From: Rhizobium mongolense USDA 1844
GTDB lineage: Bacteria; Pseudomonadota; Alphaproteobacteria; Rhizobiales; Rhizobiaceae
Reading direction: 5' to 3'
NCBI RefSeq assembly: GCF_000419765.1
Contig: NZ_ATTQ01000004.1
Location: forward strand, 1-64,000
DNA: 64,000 nt
Numbering within the stretch: position 1 is the first letter of the stretch; each line of letters opens with the position of its first letter. Positions 17,959 to 28,000 of this stretch are shown piece after piece. Both the position numbers and the translations under genes were made by a program. Under the pieces are notes generated by a model. That model was given only the letters and a program-made list of their open reading frames with translations. It was not told the DNA's origin and did no database searches.

Positions 17959-19302
17959 TTAATCCCAGTAGCCCTGCTTCGGCGGTGGATCGCCCTCAGG
18001 ATCGAACAAAGGATCATCGTCAGGAAAGAGATTTTCCGACTGAAGGTGCGACGTAAGTGTAGCGAGTTCGTTCTGTGCCTCCAAGTGAGCGAGACGCTTT
18101 TGGGCCCAGTCGATCATCCGGTGGTATTCCGGCTCAGCTCGCTCCAAGCCCGCTGACGCGTTTGCAATTGTCGCCCTCAGTTGCGCCGCCTCGTTGTGAT
18201 AGGCGGCGAGATCGGCGATGAACCTAATGCGCTTAGCCTCGCGTTCCAGGCGCTTGCTCTGAAGCTCGCGCCGATGGGCCATGCGTTTCCGACGCCGTTC
18301 ATTCTCCTCTCTCTCTTCGCGCCGAGCCTTTTCAAAGGCCAAGTGGAAAAGGAGACCATCGGCGATGTTGTCTAGCATAGATTCCAGCGTCTGATGTTTT
18401 CCATCAGACCACTTTTTCCTGGCACCGTCTGCCCAGTTGTTAATCTCAAACGAAAGCTTCCCGGAAAAATGATAGTCATACTCGGGCCAGAAGCTTTCCC
18501 AAGGCAGCCACTGGCCCCGGCGACTGGCGATCTCTCTCCGTTGGTCGTAGTCCCGCTTCTTCTTAAGCTCACTCGCGGTCGGCTCGTGCTTCTCTCTTCT
18601 TCTACCTTCCGTTATCTCAAAATGAATGTCTTCCGGCAGGATTTCTGCCTTCAACCCCTTGTCGCTTTGCCTTAACGCTATCTCGCGCCCTTCCAGAGCG
18701 ACGGCCAAGTGATGAAGGAAGGCTATAATCCTGGTCTTGGAATTCTTATGAATTCGAATGCCGAGAACGGATATTTCTCCATCTCGATCCGGCTGAGCAC
18801 TCCTAAGCTCAAGCACGAGACCAGAGACAGACGTGTGGGGGCGTTTGACAGGTTCGAGTGTTTCCGTTAGCGCGGCGTCCTTGGCGTCCTTGGCGTCCTT
18901 GGCGTCCTTGGCGTCCTTGGCGTCCTTGGCGTCCTTGGCGTCCTTGGCGTCCTTGGCTTGCTCCGTTTGCCCCGAAGGCGCAGCTTTTCTTACCTTGACG
19001 TTCTCAACGGCCTTCTGCGCCGCTTCTATCGCGAACGCTACGTAGGGATTCGCTTGCTGCTTCATCCCACCGATATGGACGGTTTCGAGAGCTGGATTGT
19101 CGATCTTCCACAGAGGGGTCTTCGTTGCGGGTTGTCCCGCCTCAACTTTGGCCCAATATCCCCTCCCGGGCACAGCAACATGATAGCGTGCGCATATCTT
19201 CGCCAGACCGCGATCCGATATCTCGAACTGCTCCGCCAACTTTGAAATAGGTGTAGACCAAACAAGGTCATGCAGTTCTCGACGGGTAAATGTCCGCTTC
19301 AT
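17959..19302 (-). CDS. Conserved HTH-like N-terminal domain protein with AKD repeat
   Basis: The start at ATG 19302 gives about 447 residues. The N terminus (FTRRELHDLVWSTPISKLAE, then SDRGLAKICARYHVAVPGRG and YWAKVEAGQ) is a conserved pattern I recall from proteobacterial proteins of unknown function. It looks like a helix-turn-helix. A run of nine Ala-Lys-Asp repeats encoded by a perfect 9-bp tandem repeat then separates it from a central domain and a long charged coiled coil. DNA binding is inferred. The frame is open upstream to 19443 but that extension has no conserved features. Confidence 0.65.
   Translation of the reverse strand: MKRTFTRRELHDLVWSTPISKLAEQFEISDRGLAKICARYHVAVPGRGYWAKVEAGQPATKTPLWKIDNPALETVHIGGMKQQANPYVAFAIEAAQKAVENVKVRKAAPSGQTEQAKDAKDAKDAKDAKDAKDAKDAKDAKDAALTETLEPVKRPHTSVSGLVLELRSAQPDRDGEISVLGIRIHKNSKTRIIAFLHHLAVALEGREIALRQSDKGLKAEILPEDIHFEITEGRRREKHEPTASELKKKRDYDQRREIASRRGQWLPWESFWPEYDYHFSGKLSFEINNWADGARKKWSDGKHQTLESMLDNIADGLLFHLAFEKARREEREENERRRKRMAHRRELQSKRLEREAKRIRFIADLAAYHNEAAQLRATIANASAGLERAEPEYHRMIDWAQKRLAHLEAQNELATLTSHLQSENLFPDDDPLFDPEGDPPPKQGYWD
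18874..18954 (-). repeat. Nine-copy 9-bp tandem repeat (GGCGTCCTT)
   Basis: Nine perfect head-to-tail copies of a 9-base unit inside the coding sequence, encoding Ala-Lys-Asp on the minus strand. Because the unit is a multiple of three, copy-number change would lengthen or shorten a charged linker without breaking the frame. Confidence 0.95.
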
Positions 19303-19458
19303 TGGAATTCGCCAGCAGCGCTTGGAAGAAAAGAATCGCAGTCGGGATGTGAACGCAGGTAGGGACCAGCTTCTTTTTCGCACCGGAAGTGGGTTGGCAC
19401 TATCTGAAAAACGGAAGAATGCTCGATTTCCACAGACACTCAAAGCAGTCGCAATCGC

Positions 19459-19640
19459 TCATCCCTTCAGCTCCAACGTCACCGACACCTGATCGTCGCT
19501 AGCCGCCATCTCCTCGTGGCTCAAGACCTTCAACTCGCGCACGTCGAGCGGATGTGCCCGATCGCCCATGCGATATCGCTTGGTTGTCGCTAGGCGGGCA
19601 CGTCGTCCATGCGTATGCGCAGGAAGCGTTCGGATGGCGA
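19459..19640 (-). pseudogene. 3' remnant of an unrecognised gene
   Basis: A minus-strand frame open to a TGA at 19459-19461 reads TTKRYRMGDRAHPLDVREL, then KVLSHEEMAASDDQVSVTLELKG, which has protein-like composition. Upstream it has no start or recognisable domain. It may be the tail of a deleted gene. I cannot assign a family. Confidence 0.3.
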
Positions 19641-19739
19641 GCTAGGTCCAATGATCTCAACTGGGCCGCAATCGTTCTTGTAGTTGGTCATTCACGCGTC
19701 TCGTATAAGTCCGTCAGCTGCAATAGCAGTCTTCTGGTT

Positions 19740-20258
19740 CTAAAGAAGTCGGCTTTTGACTGCGTCGATCCAGTATTCGCGCACAACGGCCTCGTAGGCG
19801 TACTTCCGTACGGTTGCGTCGTCTGATCTACCTTCGAGACCACGAGCTTGGTCTCTGCCGAGATCGAGGGCATCCTCAAAGTCGATGCTGCTGTTGTTAC
19901 CGTGCGGCATCCCGTACAGGAAGGCCACGATTTCCGAACCGCGTTCAGTAGCCATCGTGAAGGCGGTGTCTCGCGATCTCAGATTACTCATTATTTCCTG
20001 AACGATCTGATCACCTTTAACGCCGCCAATGCGTTGGAAAATCTGGTTAATGAGATCGCCTGCCTTCTCTCCCCGTATCTTGCCTTTGCTGGCGATTCCC
20101 AGAAGCATTGAGGCAGTTCCGAATAGATATCCAAGAACATAAGGCTCACGCCAAAAGTGAGCGGGCTGACCAACTCCGACTGTATCCAGTAATGAGATCA
20201 GATTTGACGTGCCCGTCGCCACCTCATCCACGTATTTCGAAGTGCCCCATCCGAACAT
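19740..20258 (-). CDS. Unknown protein downstream of the kinase-helicase operon
   Basis: A 172-residue protein with a GAGGAG ribosome site before the ATG at 20258. The sequence has a short hydrophobic segment (YVLGYLFGTASMLLGIA, about 39-56) and is otherwise soluble and helical. No known domain is recognised. It is on the same strand as the large operon but separated from its last gene by about 390 bp, so membership of the operon is uncertain; a short gene on the opposite strand may lie in that gap. Confidence 0.6.
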   Translation of the reverse strand: MFGWGTSKYVDEVATGTSNLISLLDTVGVGQPAHFWREPYVLGYLFGTASMLLGIASKGKIRGEKAGDLINQIFQRIGGVKGDQIVQEIMSNLRSRDTAFTMATERGSEIVAFLYGMPHGNNSSIDFEDALDLGRDQARGLEGRSDDATVRKYAYEAVVREYWIDAVKSRLL

Positions 20259-20395
20259 GATCGACTCCTCATCTCTAGTTGCAGACCATCATGGCAGATG
20301 ATCGATGCGTGTCCAGTCGCGGCTTCCGGCGACAAGGAAAATCGCTGGAAATTTTTCGCGTATTCCGATAGCTGAATCACAACTGGGGACTTGCC

Positions 20396-20667
20396 ATGCC
20401 ACTACTAACTGCCAATCCATACCTAGACGCTGCTGCCCCATCAGTGCCATCAAAGAGCAGGCTAGAAGAACGGAAGCGCTGACAGGGAAAGTAGTCGATG
20501 TCGACAAAGAGTATCGCGACTGCGTGCGACGAGTGATGGAGATGGCGGAACATGCGCGGCAAGCGGCTTATGAGCAGCAGGCATTCAACCGGATGCTGCT
20601 CATAGGTGTTGTTGCCGCTGTCATCGGAGCGATGGTCCTCACAGAACTACTTTACCGGCTTCCCTGA
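20396..20667 (+). pseudogene. Possible small tail-anchored membrane protein, frameshifted
   Basis: The ATG at 20396 follows GGGGAC and reads MPLLTANPYLDAAAPSVPSK to a stop near 20482. The adjacent frame then carries a protein-like sequence, ALTGKVVDVDKEYRDCVRRV to a C-terminal TM helix (MLLIGVVAAVIGAMVLTELL), ending at 20667. One added base near 20478 would join them into a protein of about 90 residues with a C-terminal membrane anchor. The last 21 bases overlap the end of the coiled-coil gene on the other strand. Confidence 0.35.
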
Positions 20668-22023
20668 CGATCGTTGAACAGTCGCTTGATTGAGTGTGGT
20701 CGTAGCGTCGGATGCTTCGCTTTTCTCGATGGTAGATATTCTTTTGACCGGCGTAGCGCCGACACCCAAAGCCTTTATAACCGACAAATCTCCACCCTTT
20801 GCTGCGATCTTCCTTTGCAACGCAGAGAAATCAGCACAGAATTCAGCTTCTGCCGCTACGTCCGCAGCAACATCCCTCGAATTGCCTTGGCCAGCGAAGC
20901 CAACCGTTCGAAGCTGCATACTTTTGCTGGGGTCGCCACCTATTTCCACGCCGTATTGAGGTGTCCTTTTACTCTTGAGGACGACCCGACCGTTCTCAAC
21001 CCATGCTGTCTGCATACCCTCCTTCACTTCGTAGCCGAGTTCTGCGAGACCATCGAGCACCACGCGACGCCGATCAAGCTCTGCCCGTTTATTTAGCGCG
21101 GCCTCAAACGCCGCTTTAGCTATCGCCGTTAGGTTCGAGATCTCGGATGACATCGGTGGCGAATTTAGCAGCTCGGTAATTTCAGAGACTAAATTAGCGA
21201 CCGAAGCGGATTGAAGACTTTTGAGTTGAGCCTCAACTGCCCGCAGTTCCCCTACGGCGTTTGCTTCTGCAATAGCAGCCAAACGTGCTTCACCAATATC
21301 CATCGCCAAACTGTCAATCAACAGCGCCCTTCGAGGGGATCGATCTGCGAAAACGTGCTCCAGCCGATCACTCAGTGCTGTCGCTCGCTCCGGAGATAGC
21401 GCTCGCAACTCCTCGACTCGGCGTGAGAGGTCCGCTAAGGCCGGGTCATCGTCTGCAGGATTTGAATGGGCCGCAAGCCAATCTGCCAAGGCAATGCGTT
21501 TCTCGCCATCATCTAGCTGCGCGGCTAGCTCGCGCTGTCGATCTGTTGTTTCGTTACTTAACTCAGAAGGACCTAAAAGCTTGAACGCGTGTCTCAGGGC
21601 GTCTTGCAGCTCAACCTGCGTATACGATGCTGGTTGCAAGAGGGCAGGTGGTACTGGAAGCCCTTTTGCCTTGAGGGAGCCCGCAACAGAAGCTGCCGCA
21701 CGAAGCCGTCTATTTTCCTCGCTGCGGGCTTGAGCGGCCTTTTCGGCTGCGCGTTCAATCCGCTTCGCCATATCTGTCTTAAAGAAGGCGATCTCGATGG
21801 GAACCTGTTTTTGAACTTCCACGAATTGATCTTTCGCAAGCAGATCGCGCATTGCTACAATCCGCCTTTCCGCTAGTCGAATATCCTCCGCGTCAACAAT
21901 CTCATTTCGCTTGCCGACTCGCTCCCACTGCTCAATCGCTGCGGTGAGAGCTGCTATATGCCCCTCGCAAATCGCTAAAAGCTCCTCTCGGGTTACAATT
22001 CGTACGACTTTCGGGCCACTCAT
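20647..22023 (-). CDS. Coiled-coil protein, fourth gene of the kinase-helicase operon
   Basis: The 458-residue protein begins MSGPKVVRIVTREELLAICE and is largely alpha-helical, with long charged coiled-coil stretches (about 20-125 and 200-330). A more compact C-terminal part (about 330-420) contains GYEVKEGMQTAWVENGRVVL, which looks like beta strands. No catalytic motif is seen. Its ATG overlaps the stop of the 2083-residue fusion gene (ATGA), so it is translated from the same message. It is likely a structural partner or adaptor of the complex; that is inference. Confidence 0.75.
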   Translation of the reverse strand: MSGPKVVRIVTREELLAICEGHIAALTAAIEQWERVGKRNEIVDAEDIRLAERRIVAMRDLLAKDQFVEVQKQVPIEIAFFKTDMAKRIERAAEKAAQARSEENRRLRAAASVAGSLKAKGLPVPPALLQPASYTQVELQDALRHAFKLLGPSELSNETTDRQRELAAQLDDGEKRIALADWLAAHSNPADDDPALADLSRRVEELRALSPERATALSDRLEHVFADRSPRRALLIDSLAMDIGEARLAAIAEANAVGELRAVEAQLKSLQSASVANLVSEITELLNSPPMSSEISNLTAIAKAAFEAALNKRAELDRRRVVLDGLAELGYEVKEGMQTAWVENGRVVLKSKRTPQYGVEIGGDPSKSMQLRTVGFAGQGNSRDVAADVAAEAEFCADFSALQRKIAAKGGDLSVIKALGVGATPVKRISTIEKSEASDATTTLNQATVQRSSGKPVK

Positions 22024-25000
22024 TCAGCGGCCTCCTTAAGGATCGCAGTTTCGACCGCATCACGGAGCCGCCGTTTCTCTTCTTCACGCGCGTGGTACCA
22101 GCCGTAAGACGAAATCCGATGAATTATAGGTATAGACCGGCCGAGAACCGACGGACGCCAAATCTCTCGGGCTCTCGCGCTATCAAGGATTCTGTGACGC
22201 GGTGCATCACATTCGATGCCAAGTCCATAGAGACCGGTCTCGGTATCCTCAATCGCAAAATCGAGACTAAACGCGCCTCCATCATTTACCCGGTCGGCGG
22301 TTACGCCCAGCTCAGAAAGGTATGCAGCTACCGAAGCAGCAAAGCCGTCCATATCGGCTTCATCTCGGTTCTGCGATCCGCTGCGCTCGGTCAGCATGCG
22401 ATCAAGCAGGGTTCGGCCATTCTTGAAGTCGCCGTCCGACATAGACCGGGCGTACTCTAGATAACCCTGGAGGTAGTCACGCGGGATCATCGGCTTTCGT
22501 CGGCTGCTCAGCATATCAGAAACTTCGCCGATGGGCATCGACGTCACCATGATTACCTTGATCCGTGCACGGGTTACCGCGACGTTCAGGCGCCGCTCTC
22601 CACCCTTCTGACCCAGGACCCCGAAGTTTCTGCGGAAGCTTCCCTGCGCGTTCTTCCCGAACGTCGATGAGAAGATGATGTAGTCACGCTCGTCACCTTG
22701 GACGTTTTCGACGTTTTTCACGAAGAAGCCAACATCTTCGCCCCGCTCAATGCGATCACGCTCCCGGGCAACCATATTTCGGAACCAGTCGTCTCTCTCT
22801 GCTTGCTTCTCAAGGATCTCCTCGATCAGGTCAGCCTGCTTGCGGTTGAAAGTCACGACGCCGACAGTCGGCGTGTTTCCGGGCTCGCGCCAGATATCTG
22901 CTAGGACCTGAACCACTCGACGAGCTTCGATTTCGTTGGTCTGATCGCTATAAATTCCGTCTGCCCGGATGACCTCGATCGGCTTTGCCCGCATGATCTC
23001 CTCATCGGGATGCCGCACGGGAACGCTCAGCCTGTTGCCATAGAACGAGCTGTTGGAGAACCCGATCAACTCTCGATATGCGGAGCGATAGTGGATTTGA
23101 AGCGTCGTAGTTGGAAGTACAGATTTTCCGAGCTGTAGGAGATCGGGGCAATCCTTGATTTCGCGACGGTTCCACGTTTCGTTGTATGTCTCGCGTTCGA
23201 CCTCAGTCGCATCTTCATCAAGCTCCTCGCCATCGAAAACGTCTGCTTCATCGTTCTCAACTCGGCTGGCGAAGAACGCGGTTGGCGGCATCTGCTTCTC
23301 GTCACCGCTGATGATCACGACCTCGCCACGGAAAAGGGTGGGGAGGGCATACTCGACCGGCATCTGTGATGCCTCGTCATAGATAACCGTATCGAACATG
23401 TTCTTTCGTAGTGGGAGCACCCGGCTCGCCACATCCGGGTTCATCAGCCAAACGGGGCGCAACTCCATGAGCCCAAGGTCCGGTCCTTTTTCAAGGAATT
23501 CACGCAGTCGCTGTGCTCGCTGACCGCGCAGTCGCGTGATTGGCTCCCAATCGCGTGGCGAGGCGACCCGGACAGGGTCAATACCTTGCGTGAGCATCTG
23601 GCGGTTTGCCCGCCGCATAGCCTTCTCCGCTTCGCCAACCGATCTGATCTTAGCCTCCAGTTCGGCAGCCTCGTAGAGCAAGCGAGGATCGTCGTTTTCG
23701 AGCTTTGTTTTCCAAGCGAGCATCGCCTCGCGTTTGACGATCTTGCGAACTTCTTCGTCTAGAGCATGGACCGGCACGCGCTCAAGCTGATCGTTCTTGG
23801 GACGCAAAAGCTTGAATATCTCAAGTGCCACCTGCGGCAAGCCGTTCGCTCTGATCCGAAACCGCTGATACGCTTCGAGAGTTGGGCGGGCTTCCAATAT
23901 GGAAGCAATAGCTCCGCCATTCTGCCCATCTTCTTCGATCGTTTTCAGTCGCTCGGACACCCACTTTGGTTCGAACCACTGCGAGGCGTTTTCAAGCGAC
24001 GCTCGGCTGAACTGCTTAGCCTCGTAACGCTCGAATGCTTGATGTGCGCTATCCCGAAGGCTTTCATACTCGGAAAGCGACGCCCTGGCGATGACGGCCT
24101 CTAACTGTGAAGGAACTGGGTATTGGGCAATCTTGTCAGCCAGGACTTGAGCACTCGCGATCGCGTCAGCTCTGTGGACTGCAACGACCGCTAGATCGTT
24201 GGCGACGAGATCATCTGAGGCGACACTCGCTTCACCAAATGGACGCAAAGTTTGTACGAGGTCCTGCCGTAGGGGACGGAGTTGCTGCTCCCACCGTAAT
24301 GCGGCATCGAATGCGGCGATCTCCGGAGCTAGTCCGACTGACTGAAGGAACGACTTAGTCTTGCGTAGACGCAGCCATCGAAACGGATTGATTTTTCCGA
24401 AGAAGGAGGGGGGAGTGGTTAGGGTTTCGGCGTCCGCCGCCCAAGCTTGTAGGTCAGCGTCTGACAGAGCCAAGGTTTGTTTGCGGAAGGATTCAACAGG
24501 CGCTGATCCTCTTAACCCGCCCATGGCATCGTGGATATTCCGCAGCCGGGTCTCGGCCACAGAGGCTTTGCTAGATCCGCTTTCGAGCGTACACAGTTTG
24601 AACCAGCGTGCCAACTCGTTACGCTCATTGTCATTGAGCTCTACGAAATCGCGGTCGTTTTCATCAAACCAGCTGCGGTACGGGGTTGGATCCTTTATCG
24701 ACAGGGCGCGATCCGTGCGCGTGAATACCTCCAAACGCTCTGTTTCGCTGCGAATAAAGGCTTTAAGGTCTTCGTCAAAGGTCGCGGTGTTTGCCGGGTC
24801 CGGATTGAACGTCTTCAGAGCTACGAGCTGACTGCCCTCGTAGTGCGCCGGTAACCAGTACCGTGCCTGCGGACCACATGCCTCGGCGAATTCCGCGATT
24901 TCAGCTGGCCTGAACGGACCAAGCAATCGCCTCAGCGCTGGAGCGTCCATCGGAACATGGGGCGTCTCGACCTCGATAAGATCTCCCAGAAGACCTCGAT

Positions 25001-28000
25001 ATGACAGACCAACGTGTTCGTCGACTTTATGCAGGGCGGCGTGATGGCCATTAAGGTCGTTCTCGACGGCCTGAATTCTCGTCGCTAAGTTTTGACGATC
25101 ACGCTTCCAAAGCTGGTTAGACTCGTTGTTGTGATGAGCTTCCAACTGGTCGCGAATAGCCTGAATGATTGGCTCGCGATCTCGATTGATGTCGGTGACC
25201 ATGAAGATGCGATCTTCAAGACCTTCAGCTTCCAGGCGCTTTTTGACGACTTCGAGCGCGGCTTGCTTCTGGCAGATGACCAGCAAGCTCTTTTTCCTGC
25301 CAATTGCGTCGGCCACCATGTTTACGATGGTTTGGCTCTTGCCCGTACCAGGTGGTCCTTCGATCAATAGACCGGGTGCGAACCTAGCTTCGATGACAGC
25401 CGCTTCTTGTGACGGATCGCTGGCCACAGTGAAGAAGCGCTCCATTTCGGACGGCTTTTCACGCGTCATCGACTGGGGCGGTTCGTCCGTCACCTTAAGT
25501 GCGGTTTCCAGAGCACTGCCATTCAGCTGTTTGCTCTTCAGCTGACGCAAGTCCTCGACAATCGCCTGGCCCATATATGCCAGATGGAACAGAACGGCGG
25601 AACACGAGATGACGTCGTGGCCGAACTCCGCATCCGTGTCTTTGCCCGGCAGTTTTGACAGTGATCGGCCTTCGATCTTGGATAGCCCACCAAATCCATC
25701 GACCACATCCGCCGCTGTCAGTGTTGACCGTCCAAGGAGATCGTTCGCAGCCTCCTGCCAGCGTCGCGAAGCATCGATGCCAATCATGCCTTCAAACGCG
25801 GGATTGAGGCGTACTTCGTCGCGATCACGGTCGAAGGCGATGGTAGCGTGACCGCGGTTACCAACCTCCGGGACGACCTTTACCGGCCAAAGTAGAATTG
25901 GAGCGATCTTTGGTTTTCTACGATCGTCACGGTGAATAAGGAACGGGAAACCGAGATAAAGTCCGTCGATGCCTGTGTCGCGTTTGTACAGGGTCGAGTG
26001 TGAGTGAAGTGATCGCAACCGCCGTTCCAGGGTTTCGGATTGGCCGAATGCCGCAGGATCGAGGTCCTCAGCGCGATCTGTTCGAGCGAGTATGAGATCA
26101 AGCAACGCAGCTGCGGGCTTACGCTCTGTTCCGAGCTCGGTGAGATCGAGGCGGGGTGTCGTCTTGCCAATGACCATTCTTGTCAGTGGCCCGCGCAAGA
26201 TGCTTCCCGAAATTTTCTTTGAGAAGTATTCGAGGAGGGTCGATACGTAGTGCTGTTTCGGTGGCTCTAGCCATTGTTCCGCGGGAACCGAGAGAAGAAC
26301 TAGAGTCCGGTCGAGACTGATGCGTCTGTCCAGCCGGAACTGATCTGCCCATTCGTCGATACGCTCGATGCCTGACCGTGCGAAGCCAGAGAGCCGCTGA
26401 TCAACAAGCGCGTGCAGATCCCTTCGAGATCGGCTCAAGAGATCGCGGGCATGCTCCCTTTCGAACGAAGAAACTCCCGCGCGTTCAGCCGTTGCTTGGG
26501 CTTCATCCAGAATTTCGTCGACCGACCGGAATTGGCCAACTTCGGCAGACAACAAGAGTATGAAGTCCTCATCGGTAGTCTGGCGTCGTTCAATGAGCGA
26601 ATTAAGGCCAGGATGATCGGTGTCAGGCAGAATTCGCCTTTTCTCCGTCCAAAGCGCAGCAAGGCGAGCCTTGGAACTCGACAGGAGGTGGACCTGTAGA
26701 TCCTCTTCATTCAGTGTGATCGCAAACTGGCGAGCTTTTTCGCGGACGGAAACGCCGCGCTGCTTCATACGCTGCAACCATTCTTCGACGCCGAGGCGAC
26801 CAAGAATCTCGGCGGATGGTCCGAAAATGAGGTCGGTTCCCTCAGCGGGATGGTCGAGCAGCCAGCCTGGCGTAACGATGTTGCCTTTCACGATGAGAGG
26901 CATCGCCGGGTACAGTATCTTCAGAGCCATGGAAAGACGCAGGTCGTCCGATAGCCCCTCCGTGTGCGCAAGGCGTCTCAACGCGGATTGAACTGCATCA
27001 TCAAATCCTGCGTCTTCTGCCCAAGCAGCAACGACACCCCGCGCGGCTTGAGTCCGGGCTTCATCCCAATTGCCTGGCTCTGCGGCCGCCAGCGCGTAGT
27101 TTGATGCCCTTGAATACGACTTACCCGCTAGGACGATTGTTGCCTTGCCGGTGATATCGGTCTCGTCGATGACCTCTGCAGGCAGTTCGACGACCTCGCC
27201 CGAGTACCACGCGCGGAGTTCGTTCCACTGCCAACGTTCTCGATGATCTCTTGCAAGGAGGCCTTTCAGGAGACGTTCGATAGATGGGTCTAAGCCTTCT
27301 GGGACAGTGACACCCTTGGTCAGCACATGAATGAGGAATGCCTGGGGGTTCACCCCTTCAAAGCATGCGCCAGCGGTGGCGATTTCCAGCGCTATCATGC
27401 CAAGGCTCCACCAATCAGAAGCCGCAGCTACCCCTCCGGCGATGGCCTCTGGCGCCAAATAGCGTGTCGTTTCAAGCGGTGCGACGATATCGAGGTCGTA
27501 GTCGGACAATCTGGCTGAGCCAAATCCTGTGACGACGAGATCCAAAGGGTCGTGGGTACGGATAAGTATGTTTGAGGGAGTGATATCGCGATGGCGCAGG
27601 CCCGCTTGGGAGAAAGATCCCAGCGCTTTGCCGATCTCAAAAACGATCGAGTTGACGACGCCAACGTTAGAGCCATCGAAGTTTGCTTCCGCGAGACTCC
27701 CGCCGGTTATCTCCTCTGAGATTTCATACGCGCGTTCATGCCAGCGACCGAACTCGTAAATCCGTGGCAGATGATCGTCGGGCATATTTTGGATCGCATC
27801 ATAGACAGAAGGGTCCGGTTCAGACCCGTCTGCGTAGAGCGTCAATATTCCTCGGGTCCCGGCTTCTTGATCGATTGCCAAAAAGCGCTCTCGAACTGCG
27901 CTGATTGAGGGAAGGCGGGCTTCGATCCTCCAACCGGATATCTCCGTGGCGATGTGTCCCGCGGGGGCAGTATCGGAAGGAGACTCTTGCTCGATGGGTT

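Noticed and set aside
18874..18954. Repeat array as a CRISPR
   Set aside because: The unit is 9 bp, perfectly tandem, with no spacers, and reads as AKD inside a coding frame.
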